Below, piece by piece: positions 32,884-45,631 of a stretch of 64,000 nucleotides of DNA. How positions within the stretch are numbered: the first letter of the stretch is position 1; the number at the start of each line of letters is the position of its first letter. The stretch spans positions 1-64,000 of the forward strand of contig MCFE01000155.1 of assembly GCA_002104905.1 (NCBI GenBank), in the 5' to 3' direction. Origin of the DNA: Basidiobolus meristosporus CBS 931.73. Taxonomy: Eukaryota > Basidiobolomycota > Basidiobolomycetes > Basidiobolales > Basidiobolaceae. Under the pieces are notes generated by a model, which was not told the origin of the DNA, did not search any database, and was given only the letters and a program-made list of their open reading frames with translations. Made by a program: the position numbers and the translations under genes.

Positions 32884-35800
32884 CTACTTGCTTGTATTGA
32901 ACACCAGTCTGACCCATGCTTCTAGGATCTTGATTAGCAGTCCTTTCGTTAGATCTTTGTACTGTAGCATATTAAATAGGCGGGTTGCTCCTATCACAGC
33001 ATTGTATTCGCCCACCATCCGGAGTATAGAGTCCGGCATATTGTTCACGAAACGTACTTTGGCTTCGATCTTGGTTGATTGCTTCTCATCCTCGGTCCTG
33101 GATTTAGGCCACTCTTGTGGCCAGGTGCCATCAGGCCATAGTGTGTCCGTAACATTGTCAATCGCTTGAACAATGTTTTCTTGTGAAGTCGACTTGTCCA
33201 GGTAGTCCAAAAACGTCCGATTGATGGTTTTGCCATAAGATTGACGTAGGATTTGCTTCAAAACATTTAAGGCTTTTCGCCGTAGCCATTGTTTTCGATC
33301 GGCCATATCAAATATCTCCTCCACTAGTGCAAAAAATGTTTCAATCAGCACATCCACTTCTTCAACAGATAAATCCTTCAAGGCGATCTTCTCGGTTATG
33401 GGCTTCGGGTTGGAAGGATTTTGACTGTGGGGTGTTCTTGTGCCAAGTGTCTCATCGCCGGAATTCACAGGCTTATCAGATGAGAAGCTGGGCACATCCT
33501 TGTTAGAGGTGCTCCTCGGGCTTTCTGCGATACCAGAGTCATGGTTGCTAACCGTGTCTTTACGAGGCGGGTGAAGGTCGGCTTTGCTCGTATCAATATC
33601 AGAGGTAGCGGCTTTGGTAGCCTTGACCTCTGAATGATCTGTGTCAGAGTGGTTATTAGCCTTTGACTCATCTGTTAGGCTAGACAGCCTTGAAGACATG
33701 CTTCCGCTCTTATTGTATGAGGGCTCAGGCCTCGCAAGCCCAAGTTCATCGCTGGACGAGCTCAATTCAAGACTAGAGCTTCGAGGCTCCAGACTAGATG
33801 ATCTCCTGCTGGTTGACGATTGTACTTCAGGCTTCGATCTAATACTCTCGGCCTTCGGTGGGTCGACAAAAGGGATTTTCACCATATTTGCAGCAGATCT
33901 GAATGCTTCAATCATTCCATCCCCTCTGTCACGAGCACTTTGAGTAGCGATGACTGAATCGGGTTGTAAGAAATTTTGCAAAGGCTTGCTCTCACATAGC
34001 AGCATGTCTGAGAGCAGTAAAGACAAGTATCTTTCTAATTCAACACATAGTCTGTAGTTATTGGCCTTGGAAGTAAACCTTTGTCGACTGGGAAACTTAA
34101 TCTTGTCAACTTTAGGGAACTGCTCACGAAGAGTGGTGTGAAGATGGTGAAAGTCTGCAAAGCTGCGGGTAATCATCCAGCCACCACTAGACTTTGTCCT
34201 TTCCAGTTCTATCACATACACCAGTGATTTACCAGATGCCAGAGATTTAACAAGATTAGGGCCAAGACTTGCAGGCCTTGAAGCATCAGACACTTTTGCA
34301 ACGATCCCTTTCAAGTCGATCAATCCAACCCCAATATGCTTGTCTTCTTCCTCAGCGAAATCCCGAGCCATTTCAACAAGTTGATTCACCTGACGCTGTA
34401 GCTCGTCACGGTTGTGATGTAACGATTTGAGTTTGCCGGATTCTTTGTTGGAGGTTTGCTCAATAAGATCCTCCGTCACCACTAGCTGCTCGCGGAGGGA
34501 GGTGATCGCCGCAGTAAGGAATTTCATCCCCCCACCATCCTCAGTGGTCTCTTGGGATGAACTATCTTCCTCTATCTTGGTGAGTGGATTGTGATCAATG
34601 GCGGGTCGTCGAAAGTGAATCCTAGCGGATTGGGTAGTGGTGATGTCACTCATGGAGCGAGAGCGTTTCGAGGTCTCTTGATTAGAAAGGTGTGCATTCA
34701 GGGTGGCATCCGTATTAGCGTCGCATATCCTATCGTTACTCAGGGTGGGAAACGTTGCAACGGAGTTGCTTCTTCGAAGAGGTCGGCCCACTGGGAATTG
34801 CACTTCCGCTGTTCCGGTTAAATCAGCATTACCCAAGTCGTTGTTTTCGGTGGAGATAAAGGATTCACCGTCGCTAAGATTAGGTGTTTGATTGGACAAC
34901 TCTACACCATTGCCAGAGCTTAAGAAATCCCCATTGCTCTCAAGAGCAGAATCCTGCGAATCTTGCTCACATTCGGACAAGTGTTGGTCAAGACAGTATT
35001 TCCTAAAAAGGTCGCTATTGCGGAATTCTCGGAAGAAGGGCCATTCCATGACTTCGAATACATATGTCTGTGCTTCAACGAAGCATTCCGAGGTCACATG
35101 CTCGCCATTTATCTCCTCCCAAACCTTCCCTCGGATTGTTGGATCAATCGGAACTTTCCGTTTAGATTCATCGCTAAGATGAAGTTTGAATAGCATCTCG
35201 GCATCTTGTCTGATGAATTCGGGGCCAATTTTCTGCGATGTCTGGCTAAAGCTTTCTGCGTTCATCCAGAATTGCAAAAATGGAGGGGCCTGGATGTCAT
35301 CCATGAATTGCATAAATTCGAGAAACCCTTTGTTCTTGCGTAAAACATCGTCCAATCTCAAAGGATTTTCCTGGATTAGCTTTTCATCCACTTCGTCAGC
35401 AGTGGCACTACTCGGAATGCCATCGATGTCCGCAAGCTCGTTTACCTGTTGGTTTATAGTTTAGTTATGAGGAGCTTCGACTGGAATCGCTTGGGGAAAG
35501 TTGCTTACATCGATGATCTGGATTTCGAGTAGAATCTCGCCGCAAGAGCCCCCTTTAGCTGAAGTAGACTGAAGCGGAAACCAAGTACGAGTGTGCATCT
35601 TTGATGAGAGTTCATTGTGTGGAACGTTGACCCTTCCAATTATCGCGTCTAGATTTGTACAGCCATTGAATGCCTCTGTTAACAGATTAGTTAATTCGTA
35701 AACCTACCCTTCGGAAACATAACTCTTCCGCATAGATCGAGAGTTATCCCACTGGGCTCCTTTTCTGATGGCTCCTTCCAGGCACTATGGGTTAGAAAAG

Positions 35801-37247
35801 ATGAGTGTCTACGAGGCTAACGATAATAAAGGAGTGCCCTTGAAAGCGAGCTTACAAATGAAATGTTTCCACCCAGAGAGGACTAGATTCCGGCTTCACA
35901 AACTTCGAGCGGAGCTTCGCTTTGCCAAATGCGATTGAACAATATAGCCCTGACACAAGTATATCCCATTACTACCAGGTCAACCCTCAACAGTCCATTC
36001 ATAGAGCCACAAACCATAGGATTCCGTATTGGGTATTTGTTTGGCTTCGATCACTTGATGAACAGAGCACAGTTAGTAAGATGCAGCCACACGGCAAGGT
36101 AGTACTTGCACCTTTACCTTTAATACGAAGCACTTCATTTCCACAGGCCTTTAATCTCTCATATTCTTTACGTTGTTTGTTGGAGTTCGATGCTGTGGCA
36201 TTTCTCTTCTCTGTCTTAAGAATGGATATGATCAATTGATTAATGCGATCCGGGTCACTGAATGCCTCCAATGCTGGTTCGATAGTGCTGGTGGTCAAAA
36301 TTTCAGTCAGCAGAGCCATTAAGCAGGGGCTAGACGCATCATCTTTTGGTAAGAGATTCGTTAACAATGCCCGGGAAAGCTTCCGAAGTCGGTTAACTTG
36401 CATGTCACGACGGTACAATTGGTTAAAAGGTGACTGCGGGTTTTCGACGAGGTATTTATCCAACGATAGTGCTGAAGCCTCAAAGAAACGATACTCCCGC
36501 TTGGAAAGTGCAATTTAAAATTTGGTAAATAGGGAAGGCGTTGGCTACCAATAGAGCTCATCATAACTCTTACCACATGTACAATGGTTGTGTTGGCGAT
36601 GGCATAGATTAGTAGTAGAGACAGATCTACATTGTCCCTTCTTGCGTAAGAGGAGAAATTCGAAGCCGCCGTACTTAATGAGTTCCTAACGTTGCTCTCG
36701 AATTCCATATTCCCTGAGATGTTGAGAGGGTCAAACCAGTAATGGACGAAATCGCGTACTATGTAATCAAATAGTCGCTTCAACGAGGAGTCTATCTGCG
36801 GTGAGATGGCTAGCTGAGAAGGGGGCACTAGCTTTTCTAAGTATAAGTATTTCTCGACACAAGCACTGGTGGCGTATATGACGGCTGCCTCCTACTTACC
36901 TTCTCTTCTACTTCTGCACTGTTCGAGCAGAAAATGTCAAACTTGGATAGCAACGGGCTGCTCAAAATCGCATTGGATGGAATTGCATAAAGATAGCCAA
37001 AGACAAAACCTCCGAACAAAGTAAAGATAGATAGTTTGACTCTACTTGCTATTAAAAAAAGGAATAGAAGTGCCAAAAGGGTTATCTGGGTTTGGCTAAG
37101 GGTAGCCAACTGGGAGGGCAACCATGAACGAGGCAATATGGAAGACTCTCGGCGGGTATTTGCAACGCAGCGGGTATTTGCAACCACGTCCTTCGTTTCT
37201 CCTCTATTTTCAGCCAATTCAAACTGGCTTCCTTTAAATTTTTTCAT
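32884..37247 (-). CDS. Sorting nexin, Mdm1/SNX13-14-25 type, with an extra C2 domain (8 exons)
   Basis: Membrane-anchored PX proteins of this type tether the ER to vacuole/lysosome or lipid droplets and bind phosphoinositides (family knowledge). Transcript-order exons: 36900-37247, 36574-36831, 36118-36499, 36015-36053, 35856-35949, 35708-35784, 35509-35675, 32884-35445. The sum is 3927 nt, giving 1308 residues. Order: N-terminal hydrophobic hairpin at about 55-90; PXA at about 117-330 (LVPPSQLAISPQID, IVRDFVHYWF); C2-like domain at about 330-455 (VIEAKQIPNTESYG, SIAFGKAKLRSKFVKPESSP, GEILLEIQIID); RGS at about 495-625 (FLEFMQFMDDIQAPPFLQFW); a Ser-rich linker; PX at about 830-960 (RSFADFHHLH, FPSRQRF); nexin-C at about 1145-1300. 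Two acceptors are AAG rather than CAG/TAG. Confidence 0.85.
37149..37185. repeat. Short tandem repeat in sorting nexin exon 1
   Basis: GCGGGTATTTGCAAC occurs twice, three bases apart, encoding the repeated VANTR in the N-terminal cytosolic segment. Confidence 0.7.
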
Positions 37248-39084
37248 TATCCTTCCCCTTTTAAGATGAGAAGTCGATGGTAAGGTGAGGTAGGTAAGTA
37301 CAAGTATTCGAGTATTTAAGTGGGGCCACGAAGAAAGGGGTAAGAACTGATGGGATTGAAGTATATGTTGTCACCAAGCCAATTCAGTTAAGATTCAAGA
37401 TCAAGATGAGCTAGGTAACCTCAAGTGACTACCAAGCATGACCAGAAATTAACACGTCAAGGGTAGTGCAACTATGGTTTAAAATAGCCACATGTGCTGC
37501 ACACTCCAATCTATGGATTGGTAACCTCTTACTTTCAACAAATAGCCTGATGATATATTAGATTATCATTGTCATTTCTTCTACATACAGATATTTTCCA
37601 TCCGCATGATTTGTTCTTGACGATTCCAAATCCCACCTTCATGGCTCAATATTATCCTGCGATACAGCCCCTTGCCAGGTTTAAGGATCTTCAGCCGGTA
37701 GGTCGGAGATACATGCGGGCGTGGTAGGTAGGAACTGTCTGTGATGTATGAGCATATTAGGCCATGGAAACACAGACAGCCTCGGTGAATTGTGGAAGGC
37801 CGATATTGCTAACATAGCATGTACGATTGTTGATGCGAGCTATAGCCATCCTGATATGAAATGGGATGCAATCCAACTATATTTCACGCCAGATTCTGCA
37901 GGTGGAGCCGACAAAAACGTACCCACATAGAGGCTGGTAGGTTGCTGTTCCTGAGGGGCGCTACTATATGCATGAAGGCACGAATCTGGATGAATATCAC
38001 TCATTAGCTAATGCGACCTGCATTATGATTTTTGTCATGTTCCCCTCCATATTAGTCCACGTCTAATATACATCACAACAGCAATAGTCCATAACGGTCG
38101 GTGTTCAAGCCATCTCCTGATATAGAAGGCAACCACTGCCTTGCAAAAGGGTCGATGGAGAATACTAGAATTCCTGTACGTACCCTAGCTCAACGACTCT
38201 GAGCGGTGTCATATGTAGTGACAAGCAAAGCTATGCCGGGTGCTTCTGAGTAGATGGAGGTTAACTTGAACCTGGGCGCTATTCTGATTTCATACCTTGA
38301 CTTTGTAACACAATATTTACAGCTGTTCAAGAGCACTTTCTCACGTACTAGGCTCTATTCCTTCGTTAATTTCCTGTTACCACTTTTGGGATATTGAGAG
38401 TGAATGGTTTGACAGTACGATTACTGTATGATATGCGTAGGGAGGACGCGGTCTTGATTGGATGTTTCAACCGAAACGATTAGCTTTACCAAGATTTGTT
38501 TGATCTCTGTCACACAAGTTGTCAAATCTGATGCTGCTCTCATCCTATCATGATATGAAAGCTATTGGCGGTTTTAAGCTGTGCGAATTGCTCATCTATT
38601 AATATCTTGATCCTACCGCACAAATGGCACCTGTACCTCCTACTAGGTGTGATTGCCTTCAGTAGTCCATGAGACCAGGGATGCTGATATCTAAAATACT
38701 CTTGATGATGCCTGCAGACCATATAGTAATTAACTCACAAATTAGTTGAATTCTAGTGCTCGAAGTTGCCAAAATACTTCACTGGATTTTACCTGAAAAT
38801 ATGCGATTCCAATTGTTCTTTTATCATCAAGTCAAACTAGCTCAGTATCTCAACGGAAGCAGTGCCAAACTTGTTGCTAGTGTGGAAAGTTATACCAGAA
38901 TTGATTTCAATAACTAAGTGTTAAAAGTAAATGTCCTGAAGTCTGCTGAAACTATTTTGTATGACACCTAAATTATTCAGCATCCTGAATTTCCATCTGT
39001 CAATTGATAGTTTATGAATGGTTGACCCAAGATTACTTTGTAAGATATCAGCCAGCTCACTGTATTGCAATACCATTATATATA
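37248..39084. other. Spacer between sorting nexin and transposon island
   Basis: The left end is the sorting nexin promoter. Apart from one doubtful ORF (37748-37930) there is no supported gene; from about 38.9 kb the sequence grades into the repeat island. Confidence 0.4.
37748..37930 (+). CDS. Hypothetical small ORF or exon
   Basis: A 60-codon frame with protein-like composition (ADIANIACTIVDASYSHPDM, AIQLYFTPDSAGG). A splice-like TTAG lies just upstream, and an ATG at 37641 begins a possible 5' exon (MAQYYPAIQPLARF), but the phases do not join cleanly. No family is recognised. Confidence 0.25.
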   Translation: MSILGHGNTDSLGELWKADIANIACTIVDASYSHPDMKWDAIQLYFTPDSAGGADKNVPT

Positions 39085-39432
39085 TGTTGTAGAATTTGTA
39101 ATTCCACCTAAATATTCACCTAACTTAGTCACTTGGATCATTACCTTCAAATCTTAGAGAATATTGACCAAATTCCTTGTTGTGATTTACTTGGAATATT
39201 TTCACCAAATCATCAGGTACCCAGAACATGAAATCTTGATAAGTTGTCCAAACAGTCCCAGAATTTGCACACATGTTCTTGGAGCCTTTATCAGCATATT
39301 CTAGGTGCTTGCTTTGCCAAAACCATGTAAAAGTATTTGCAATACTTTTACATTTAATATGTTATTTTGTGAAAACCAAATAGTCTACTTTCTCTCCTAA
39401 TCAGTCCCAATTTCTCTGAAACTCTTCCAGCA
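39085..39432 (+). repeat. 5' LTR of a broken plus-strand copia element
   Basis: A 348-bp copy of the window's main copia LTR, in plus orientation (TGTTGTAGAATTTG... to ...CTTCCAGCA). It is followed directly by a primer-binding-site-like stretch (GGTTGCAAGCCCC, 39433-39445) and a gag start at 39464, so it is the 5' LTR of an element whose 3' end is missing. Confidence 0.8.
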
Positions 39433-39463
39433 GGTTGCAAGCCCCAGGCTGTCACACTCTGAA

Positions 39464-40032
39464 ATGTCTACTACTCCTAACACTGCAATATTTCTCTCTG
39501 CTAAAAAGTTGGTTGGGCCAAAATACCAAGTCTGTAAGGTGAAGATTAAGATGCTTCTGTTGTAAATATTTGTAATTCCACCTAAAGATTCACCCAGCTT
39601 AGTTGCTTGTAGCATTACCTTGAAATCCTAGAGAATAGTGACCAAATTCCTTGTTGGGATTTACTTAGAGTATTTTCACCAAAATATCAGGTACCCAGAA
39701 CATGAAAATTAGATAGGTTGCCCAAACAACCCCAAACTTTGCATGCATGTTTTTAGGACCTTCCTAAGCCTATTCTATGTGTTTGTTATGCCAGGACCAT
39801 GTAAATTTTAAACACTACTTTCACACTTGATACATCATTGAGTGAAAACCATATAATCCACTTGTTCTCCCAATCACTTCAATATCTCCAAGACTCTTAC
39901 AACAGCTTCTACATGGGAGAGACCTTTGTGGTATGGCTATGGGAGAAGAATACCCTCCCAAAGGTGTAGGTAAAGAAGCCTCAAAGTACCAGCAGAAAAA
40001 ACAAAGTGCCTTTAACTGCACTTGCCTAATTC
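39464..40032 (+). pseudogene. Copia gag N-terminal fragment split by a solo LTR
   Basis: Starts MSTTPNTAIFLSAKK, matching the gag start of element A (MSTTAITGIFPSAEK). The frame is interrupted at 39557 by a complete LTR and resumes unshifted at 39910 (LHGRDLC...MGEEYPPKGVG). It stops near 40030, where the unclassified repeat R begins. The rest of gag and all of pol are absent. Confidence 0.8.
39558..39904 (+). mobile_element. Solo copia LTR with GCTTC target duplication
   Basis: A 347-bp LTR with intact TGTTGTAA and TTACAACA ends. It is flanked by the 5-bp direct repeat GCTTC (39553-39557 and 39905-39909). Removing the LTR and one GCTTC restores the gag frame, so this is a clean insertion later reduced to a solo LTR by LTR-LTR recombination. 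Confidence 0.9.
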
Positions 40033-40527
40033 TATGAAAAACAAGTTGGCCCCATGAGTTGATCCAGTCCTGTTCAACCATCAGGATCCTGCAATGAGGC
40101 TATAATAATGCCAGCCACTTGGAATCATTTACCCTCAACATAATCTTATGGCAGGATTGTAATGGTATTTTGCTGGCTTTACTGCCAAATAGTGTAATAA
40201 GCATGACAGTGTTTTAACAGCTTATTGCCCAGACTTTCATGGCATCTTGATGGTCTTAATATGGTCTTCATTTATTTGACCAGACATTACCAACCAATAT
40301 ATTCAATTGCCTATATGGAAAGAAAATTGATGGTGTTTTGAAGGCCTTACCACAGACCTCTGTTGGCATTATAAAGGCAGTACAGTAGCCTACAGTAGTC
40401 CTATACAATGCTACTGTACCAATTCACCAAATGGTAATTCCTTTTTCTATCTCCCCTTGCACCAATCATATATTCCACTGTAGAACCAACCCTCTTTGCT
40501 TGCTTACCACCACTACCATGGATATTC
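39958..40527 (+). repeat. Left copy (X1) of the ~569-bp duplication flanking element B
   Basis: From CCAAAGGTGTAGG to CCATGGATATTC, nearly the same as 50252-50819. It contains the end of the gag fragment and a copy of dispersed repeat R. It directly abuts the 3' LTR of element B at 40528. Confidence 0.85.
40030..40527 (+). repeat. Unclassified dispersed repeat R, copy 1
   Basis: Begins near CTATGAAAAACAAGTTGG, inside the gag fragment, and continues to the edge of element B. Related copies are at 50325-50819 (+), 52110-52470 (+), 55605-55928 (-) and 56045-56240 (+). No transposase or LTR was identified, and the true ends are not defined. Confidence 0.6.
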
Positions 40528-40876
40528 TGTTATAAGAGTCTTGGAGATATTGGAAGTGATTGGGAGAACAAGTAGATTATATGGTTATCACTTAATGATT
40601 TATTGAATGTAAAAGTAGTATTTATACTTTTACCTGGTCTTGGCATAAAAAACACTTAGAATAGGCTAAGGAAGGTCCCAAGAACATGTGTGCAAAGTTT
40701 GGGGTGGTTTGGACAACTTTGAGAATTTTCATGTTCTGGGTACTTGGTATTTTGGTGAAAAAATTCTAAGTAAATCCCAACAAGGAATTTGGTCAGTATT
40801 CTCTAGGATTTGAAGATGATTATCTAAGTGACTAAGTTAGGTGAGTATTTAGGTGGAAATGCAAATTTTTACAATA
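40528..40876 (-). repeat. 3' LTR of element B
   Basis: A 349-bp LTR whose ends have drifted (TGTTATAA...TTACAATA on the plus strand). Confidence 0.88.
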
Positions 40877-40887
40877 CTCCCACTCAG

Positions 40888-43800
40888 CTAAATGTTCATA
40901 CTGACTAGTCCTAATTTTGACCTAAAATATTCAAATTGTCTCTAGCTAATGGTTTGGTAAATATGTCTGCAATCATTTCATCTGTAGGACAGTAAGCTAA
41001 GCTAACTACGCTATTCTCTATAGCTTCACGTATGAAATGATGTTTAATATCTATGTGCTTGGTTTTAGCATGAAAAGTTGGATTTCTACCTAATTGTATA
41101 AATCCTTAATTATCTTGAAAAAAAGTAATAGGTGTTTTTTGACATAGGCCTAAATCTGCAAAAAGCTTTCTTAACCACATTGCTTCTTTTGTAGCTTCAC
41201 AGGCTGCTATATACTCTGCCTCTGTGGTAGAAAGTGCTATGGTTGGTTGCTCTCTTGAATTCCATGAAATTGCTCCTTTACAGTAAAGAAAGGTGTATCC
41301 TGTGGTGTATCTTCTGTCTTCTAAATTTTGTCCCCAATCAGCATCAAAGTATCCCACAAGATCCTGTTCTGAATCCTTATCAGTGTATCTTAAGCAGATA
41401 TCAGCAGTTCCTTTTAGGTATCTAAAAATCCGCTTAACTGCTGCAATATGATCAGATCCATAGTTCTGATTACATTGACTGACAGCTCCCACTGAATATG
41501 AGATATCTGGACATGTTCCAAGCATGATATACATCAGACTGCTGGCCATAGATTGATAAGGAAAGTTGGGGCTTTCAGATGGCACCAAGCTCTCTTGATT
41601 TGGTTGAGATTTGACCAAGTTAAGGTTTGTCTCCATTGGGGTAGCAGCTGGTTTACAGTCTTCCATTTGGTACTTCTTTAGTATATCTTGAATATACTTG
41701 GATTGGCTTAGGGTAATAGTCTGGGTACTTCTGTCTATGGAGAACTTAATCCCTAAGTAGTAACTAAGTTCTCCTAGATCGGACATCTTGAACTCCTTAG
41801 ATAGGCTGGATTTAGTCTCTTCCAATGTTTCTAGGTTACTGGCAGCTATAGTAAAATCATCCACATATAGAGCTAATAGAACTGGATTTGCTCTATCTGG
41901 CTTATAGTATATACTATAGTCAGCATTACTCCTTTTGAAATGCAAAGATTCTAAATAAGAATCTGTCTTGCAATGCCAGGCTCTTGGTGATTGTTTGAGA
42001 CCATATAGTGACTTTTTTAGCTTGCAGACCAAATGGGAATTATCTTGGTCAACAAACCCATCAGGCTGGTCCATATACACATTCTCATCAAGTTCTCCAT
42101 TCAAAAATGCAGTTTTTACATCTGTTTAATGAATAAATAACTTATATTTGGCTGCCATAGCCAATATTAATCTGATGGAATTAAACTTGGCTACCGGCGC
42201 AAAGTTCTCAGTATAGTCATGTCCTTTTATTTGAGAGTATCCTTTGGCCACAAGTCTTGCTTTTTATCTTTCAATTGTACCAGCAGCCTTGTATTTTGTC
42301 TTGAAGACCCATCCATCTCCAATTGATTTTTGGTTGATTGGTAATTTGACTAAGTCCCAAGTTTGATTTTCCATCAGGGCCTGATATTCCTCATTCATTG
42401 CAGATCTCCAAAACTTTGTCTGAGGACTATTTAGGGCCTCTTTTACAGTCTGGGGTTCATCAATATGGACTGAATAGGCATAGGCTAAGTTTGTACCCTC
42501 ATTGATAAAGTAATTTGGGCTATTTCTTGTCCAGTTGGATCTCCAGGCATTTGATATTGGAATGATCACTTCTGGGATATTCCTGGTCAATGATTCTGGC
42601 TGAACCATGGTTGTAGAGTCCTCAGGAGTGAAAAAATCTCATTGTTTTGCTCAGATTCAATCCTTACAATTGGTGGACTTGAGATGAGACTTTTGTCATT
42701 ATCTGATGTCATTTTTTGTAAAATTTTGAATTTTCATCAAACAACACATCCCTGGACTTGATTAGCTTCTTTGATTTGGTATTGTAGAGTCTGTATGCTG
42801 TACTCTCATTGCAGTAACCCAAAAATATGCATTTTACACTTTTTGGCTCATATTTTGGCTGATTTCTGGGCAGTTTCTTGGCATCTGCTGCACACCCAAA
42901 TATTCTTAGATGTTCTGCACTTGGTCTGTATTGATACCATGCTTCAAATGGAGTAGAATCACAAAGTATTCTGTTATAACTCCTATTTTTAAGATACACA
43001 GCAGTGGCAACTGATCCCACCCAAAAATCATAGGATAATTTTTGATCATGGATCATAGATCTTGCCATATCAATTATTGATCTGTTAGCATGTTCTGCTA
43101 CTCCATTTTGCTGTGGGGAGTATGATACAGTAGTCTCTTGCTTTATCCCATGAATTTTGCAGAAGTGGATGAGGAGTTTTGAGGTATATTCTCCACCATT
43201 GTCAGAGTGTATTTTCTTGATTCTTTCACCAGTTTCTCTCTGCACCATGGCTTTGAACTTCCTGAACTTATACAGAGCTTCTTCCTTTCTCTCTATGAAG
43301 TAAACCTCCATGTATCTTGTATAATCATCAATAAAAGTGATAAAATACTGTTGTAAAAATTTGTAATTCCACCTAAATATTCACCTAACTTAGTCACTTA
43401 AATCATTACCCTCAAATTCTAGAGAATACTGACCAAATTCCTTGTTGGGATTTACTTAGAATAATTTCACCAAAAACCAGGTACCCAGAACATGAAAATT
43501 CTCAAAGTTGTCCAAACCACCCCAAACTTTGCACACATGTTCTTGGGACCTTCCTTAGCCTATTCTAAGTGTTTTTTATGCCAAGACCAGGTAAAAGTAT
43601 AAATACTACTTTTACATTCAATAAATCATTAAGTGAAAACTCCATAGTCTACTTGTTCTCCCAATCACTTCCAATATCTCCAAGACTCTTACAGCAAATA
43701 CATCATCCTGCCTAGGGATAAAGTTTGCATTGGTTCACATAGATCTGAGTGAATTAGATCTAATTTTTTCTTAGTTTGGATTAACCCTGTGCTCTTGAAC

Positions 43801-45177
43801 AGTTTTCTGGCTGTTTTCCCATATATGCAGGCTTCACAGTGCTCCAAATTAGCTGGGGATCAAATATACTCCAAAAATTAGCTGATCTTTGATCATGTTG
43901 CGCAAATAATCAAAATTGATGTGCCCAAATCTCTTGTGCCAAAGCATTGGTGTTTCTTCATTTAAGTTACTTATATTGGCTTTCAGATATGTTGGATTAT
44001 AAGTTAACTTGTATAGATTCTGATCTCTGATACCCAAAGCAATATGAGCACCATTTTGATCAGTGATCTTGCATCCAGAATTATCAAGGCTGAAATTGAG
44101 TCCTTCTCCAGTGGCCTTGCTTACAGATAATTGGTTCTTGGCTATTTCTGGTACATAGAGCACTACTTTAAAAGTCAGTGTATGGCTTCCTTCACTGCCT
44201 CTAATGTTTACTTGGATAGTTCCTTCTCCCACTGCATCAAGTGTTCTATTACCACCCATGAAAACCTTCTTAATTGGAATTTCTTGATTTTGGGTAAACG
44301 GTTTTTTGGTTTGTGAAATGTTAAGATACTCCACAGTCAATATACCACATCTGCAAATCCTTGTTTGTGATAATATTTAATGCATATATGAATAGTCTAT
44401 CTTCAGTTGTTGCAGCATTTCCATATTCAGGCTTCTTTAGCGGATTATCTCTCTTTTTGAGACACGTGTCTGATGTGTGTCCTTTCCTTTTGCAGTAGTT
44501 GCAAAGCAGGTTGCTGTTGCCTTTGTAGGGTCTTTGGTGCTTCCTTTGTTGGTTATCATTGCTTATTAAAGCATTTTATTCTTCCTTCTTATTGGCGCTT
44601 GATTTGCTTAATTCTTCATCCAGGAGCCCTCCATATATAAAATTTAAGGTCAAATCTTCAGTTCTGGACTCTAGGGCTGATACAAGGCCCTGAAACTCAT
44701 CTTTCAGGCTATTCAGGAGGGTAATTATCACATCCTCATCAGTAGCTGGTATACCCATAGATTCCATTTCATCCACCAGCAGGGTAACTCTGTTAATTAG
44801 ATTTATCATTTCTTCTCCTGGCAGCATTGTTGTACGAAAGAGTTTTTGTCTTGGATACATTCTCTTAGCAGCTGAGCATGAATGGTAGGCATCTTCTAAT
44901 GCCTTCCAGGCATTCTTTGCTGTTTTTGCTCTTGAGTATTGAATTTGCAATTTGTCCTTAACATTAAGGCAAATGCAGTTAAAGCACTTTGTTCTTTTTT
45001 CTGGCATTTTAAGGCTTCCTCTCCCACATTCTTAGGAGGGCATTCTTCTCCCATGACAATATCCCAAAGGCCTTGTTCTTGTAGCAGCATCTTCATCTTC
45101 ACCTTCCACACTTGGTAGTTAGTTCCATATACCTCTTCAGCAGAGGGAAAAATTCCAGTAATAGCAGTAGTAGACAT
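40888..45177 (-). pseudogene. Gag-pol relic of copia element B
   Basis: Aligned by eye to element A, this retains long open pieces: RT/RNase H at 41106-42104 (with [10 protein letters not shown]), connection region 42264-42608, integrase C-terminal part 42709-43311, GAG-pre-integrase 43849-44340 and gag 44576-45177. They are separated by nonsense codons and frameshifts. One example is the codon before TDVKTAF, which reads TAA where element A has CAA. A solo LTR (43349-43696) cuts the integrase. Confidence 0.88.
43349..43696 (+). mobile_element. Solo copia LTR inside element B integrase, TSD AATAC
   Basis: A 348-bp LTR in the orientation opposite to B, flanked by AATAC (43344-43348 and 43697-43701). 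The integrase frame of B continues on either side as it does in element A, so the insertion came after B. Confidence 0.9.
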
Positions 45178-45208
45178 TGCAGGGAGTGATAGCTTGGGGT
45201 TCATAGCA

Positions 45209-45270
45209 TGTTGTAAGAGTCTTGGAGATATAGGAAGTGATTTGGGAGGACAAGCTGATTATGAGGTTTT
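45209..45270 (-). repeat. Element B 5' LTR, outer fragment left of element A
   Basis: The first 62 bp (plus-strand order) of the B 5' LTR; it continues at 49964 after element A. The two pieces sum to 350 bp. Confidence 0.88.
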
Positions 45271-45620
45271 TGTTGTAAGAGTCTTGGAGATATTGGAAGT
45301 GATTGGGAGAACAAGTAGATTATGTGGTTTTCACTTAATGATTTATTGAATGTAAAAGTAGTATTTATACTTTTACATGGTCTTGGCATTACAAACACGT
45401 AGAATAGGTTAAGGAAGGTCCCAAGAACATGTGTGCAAAGTTTGGGGCTGTTTGGACAACTTTGAGAATTTTCATGTTCTGGGTACCTGGTATTTTGGTG
45501 AAAATATTCTCAGTAAATCCCAACAAGGAATTTGGTCAGTATTCTCTAGGATTTGAAGGTGATGATCTAAGTGACTAAGTTAGGTGAATATTTAGGTGGA
45601 AAATACAAATTTTTACAACA
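45271..45620 (-). repeat. 3' LTR of element A
   Basis: 350 bp with perfect 8-bp inverted ends TGTTGTAA and TTACAACA. Confidence 0.92.
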
Positions 45621-45631
45621 CTCCCACTCAG

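Noticed and set aside
35922-36239. 105-codon plus-strand ORF opposite the sorting nexin
   Set aside because: It overlaps in antisense the PXA and C2 exons, which have family similarity and consistent splicing.
36837-36899. Sorting nexin exon 1 reading through past 36900
   Set aside because: The extension has no PXA similarity, while a GTAAGT donor at 36899 joins in phase to the PXA exon starting LVPPSQLAISP.
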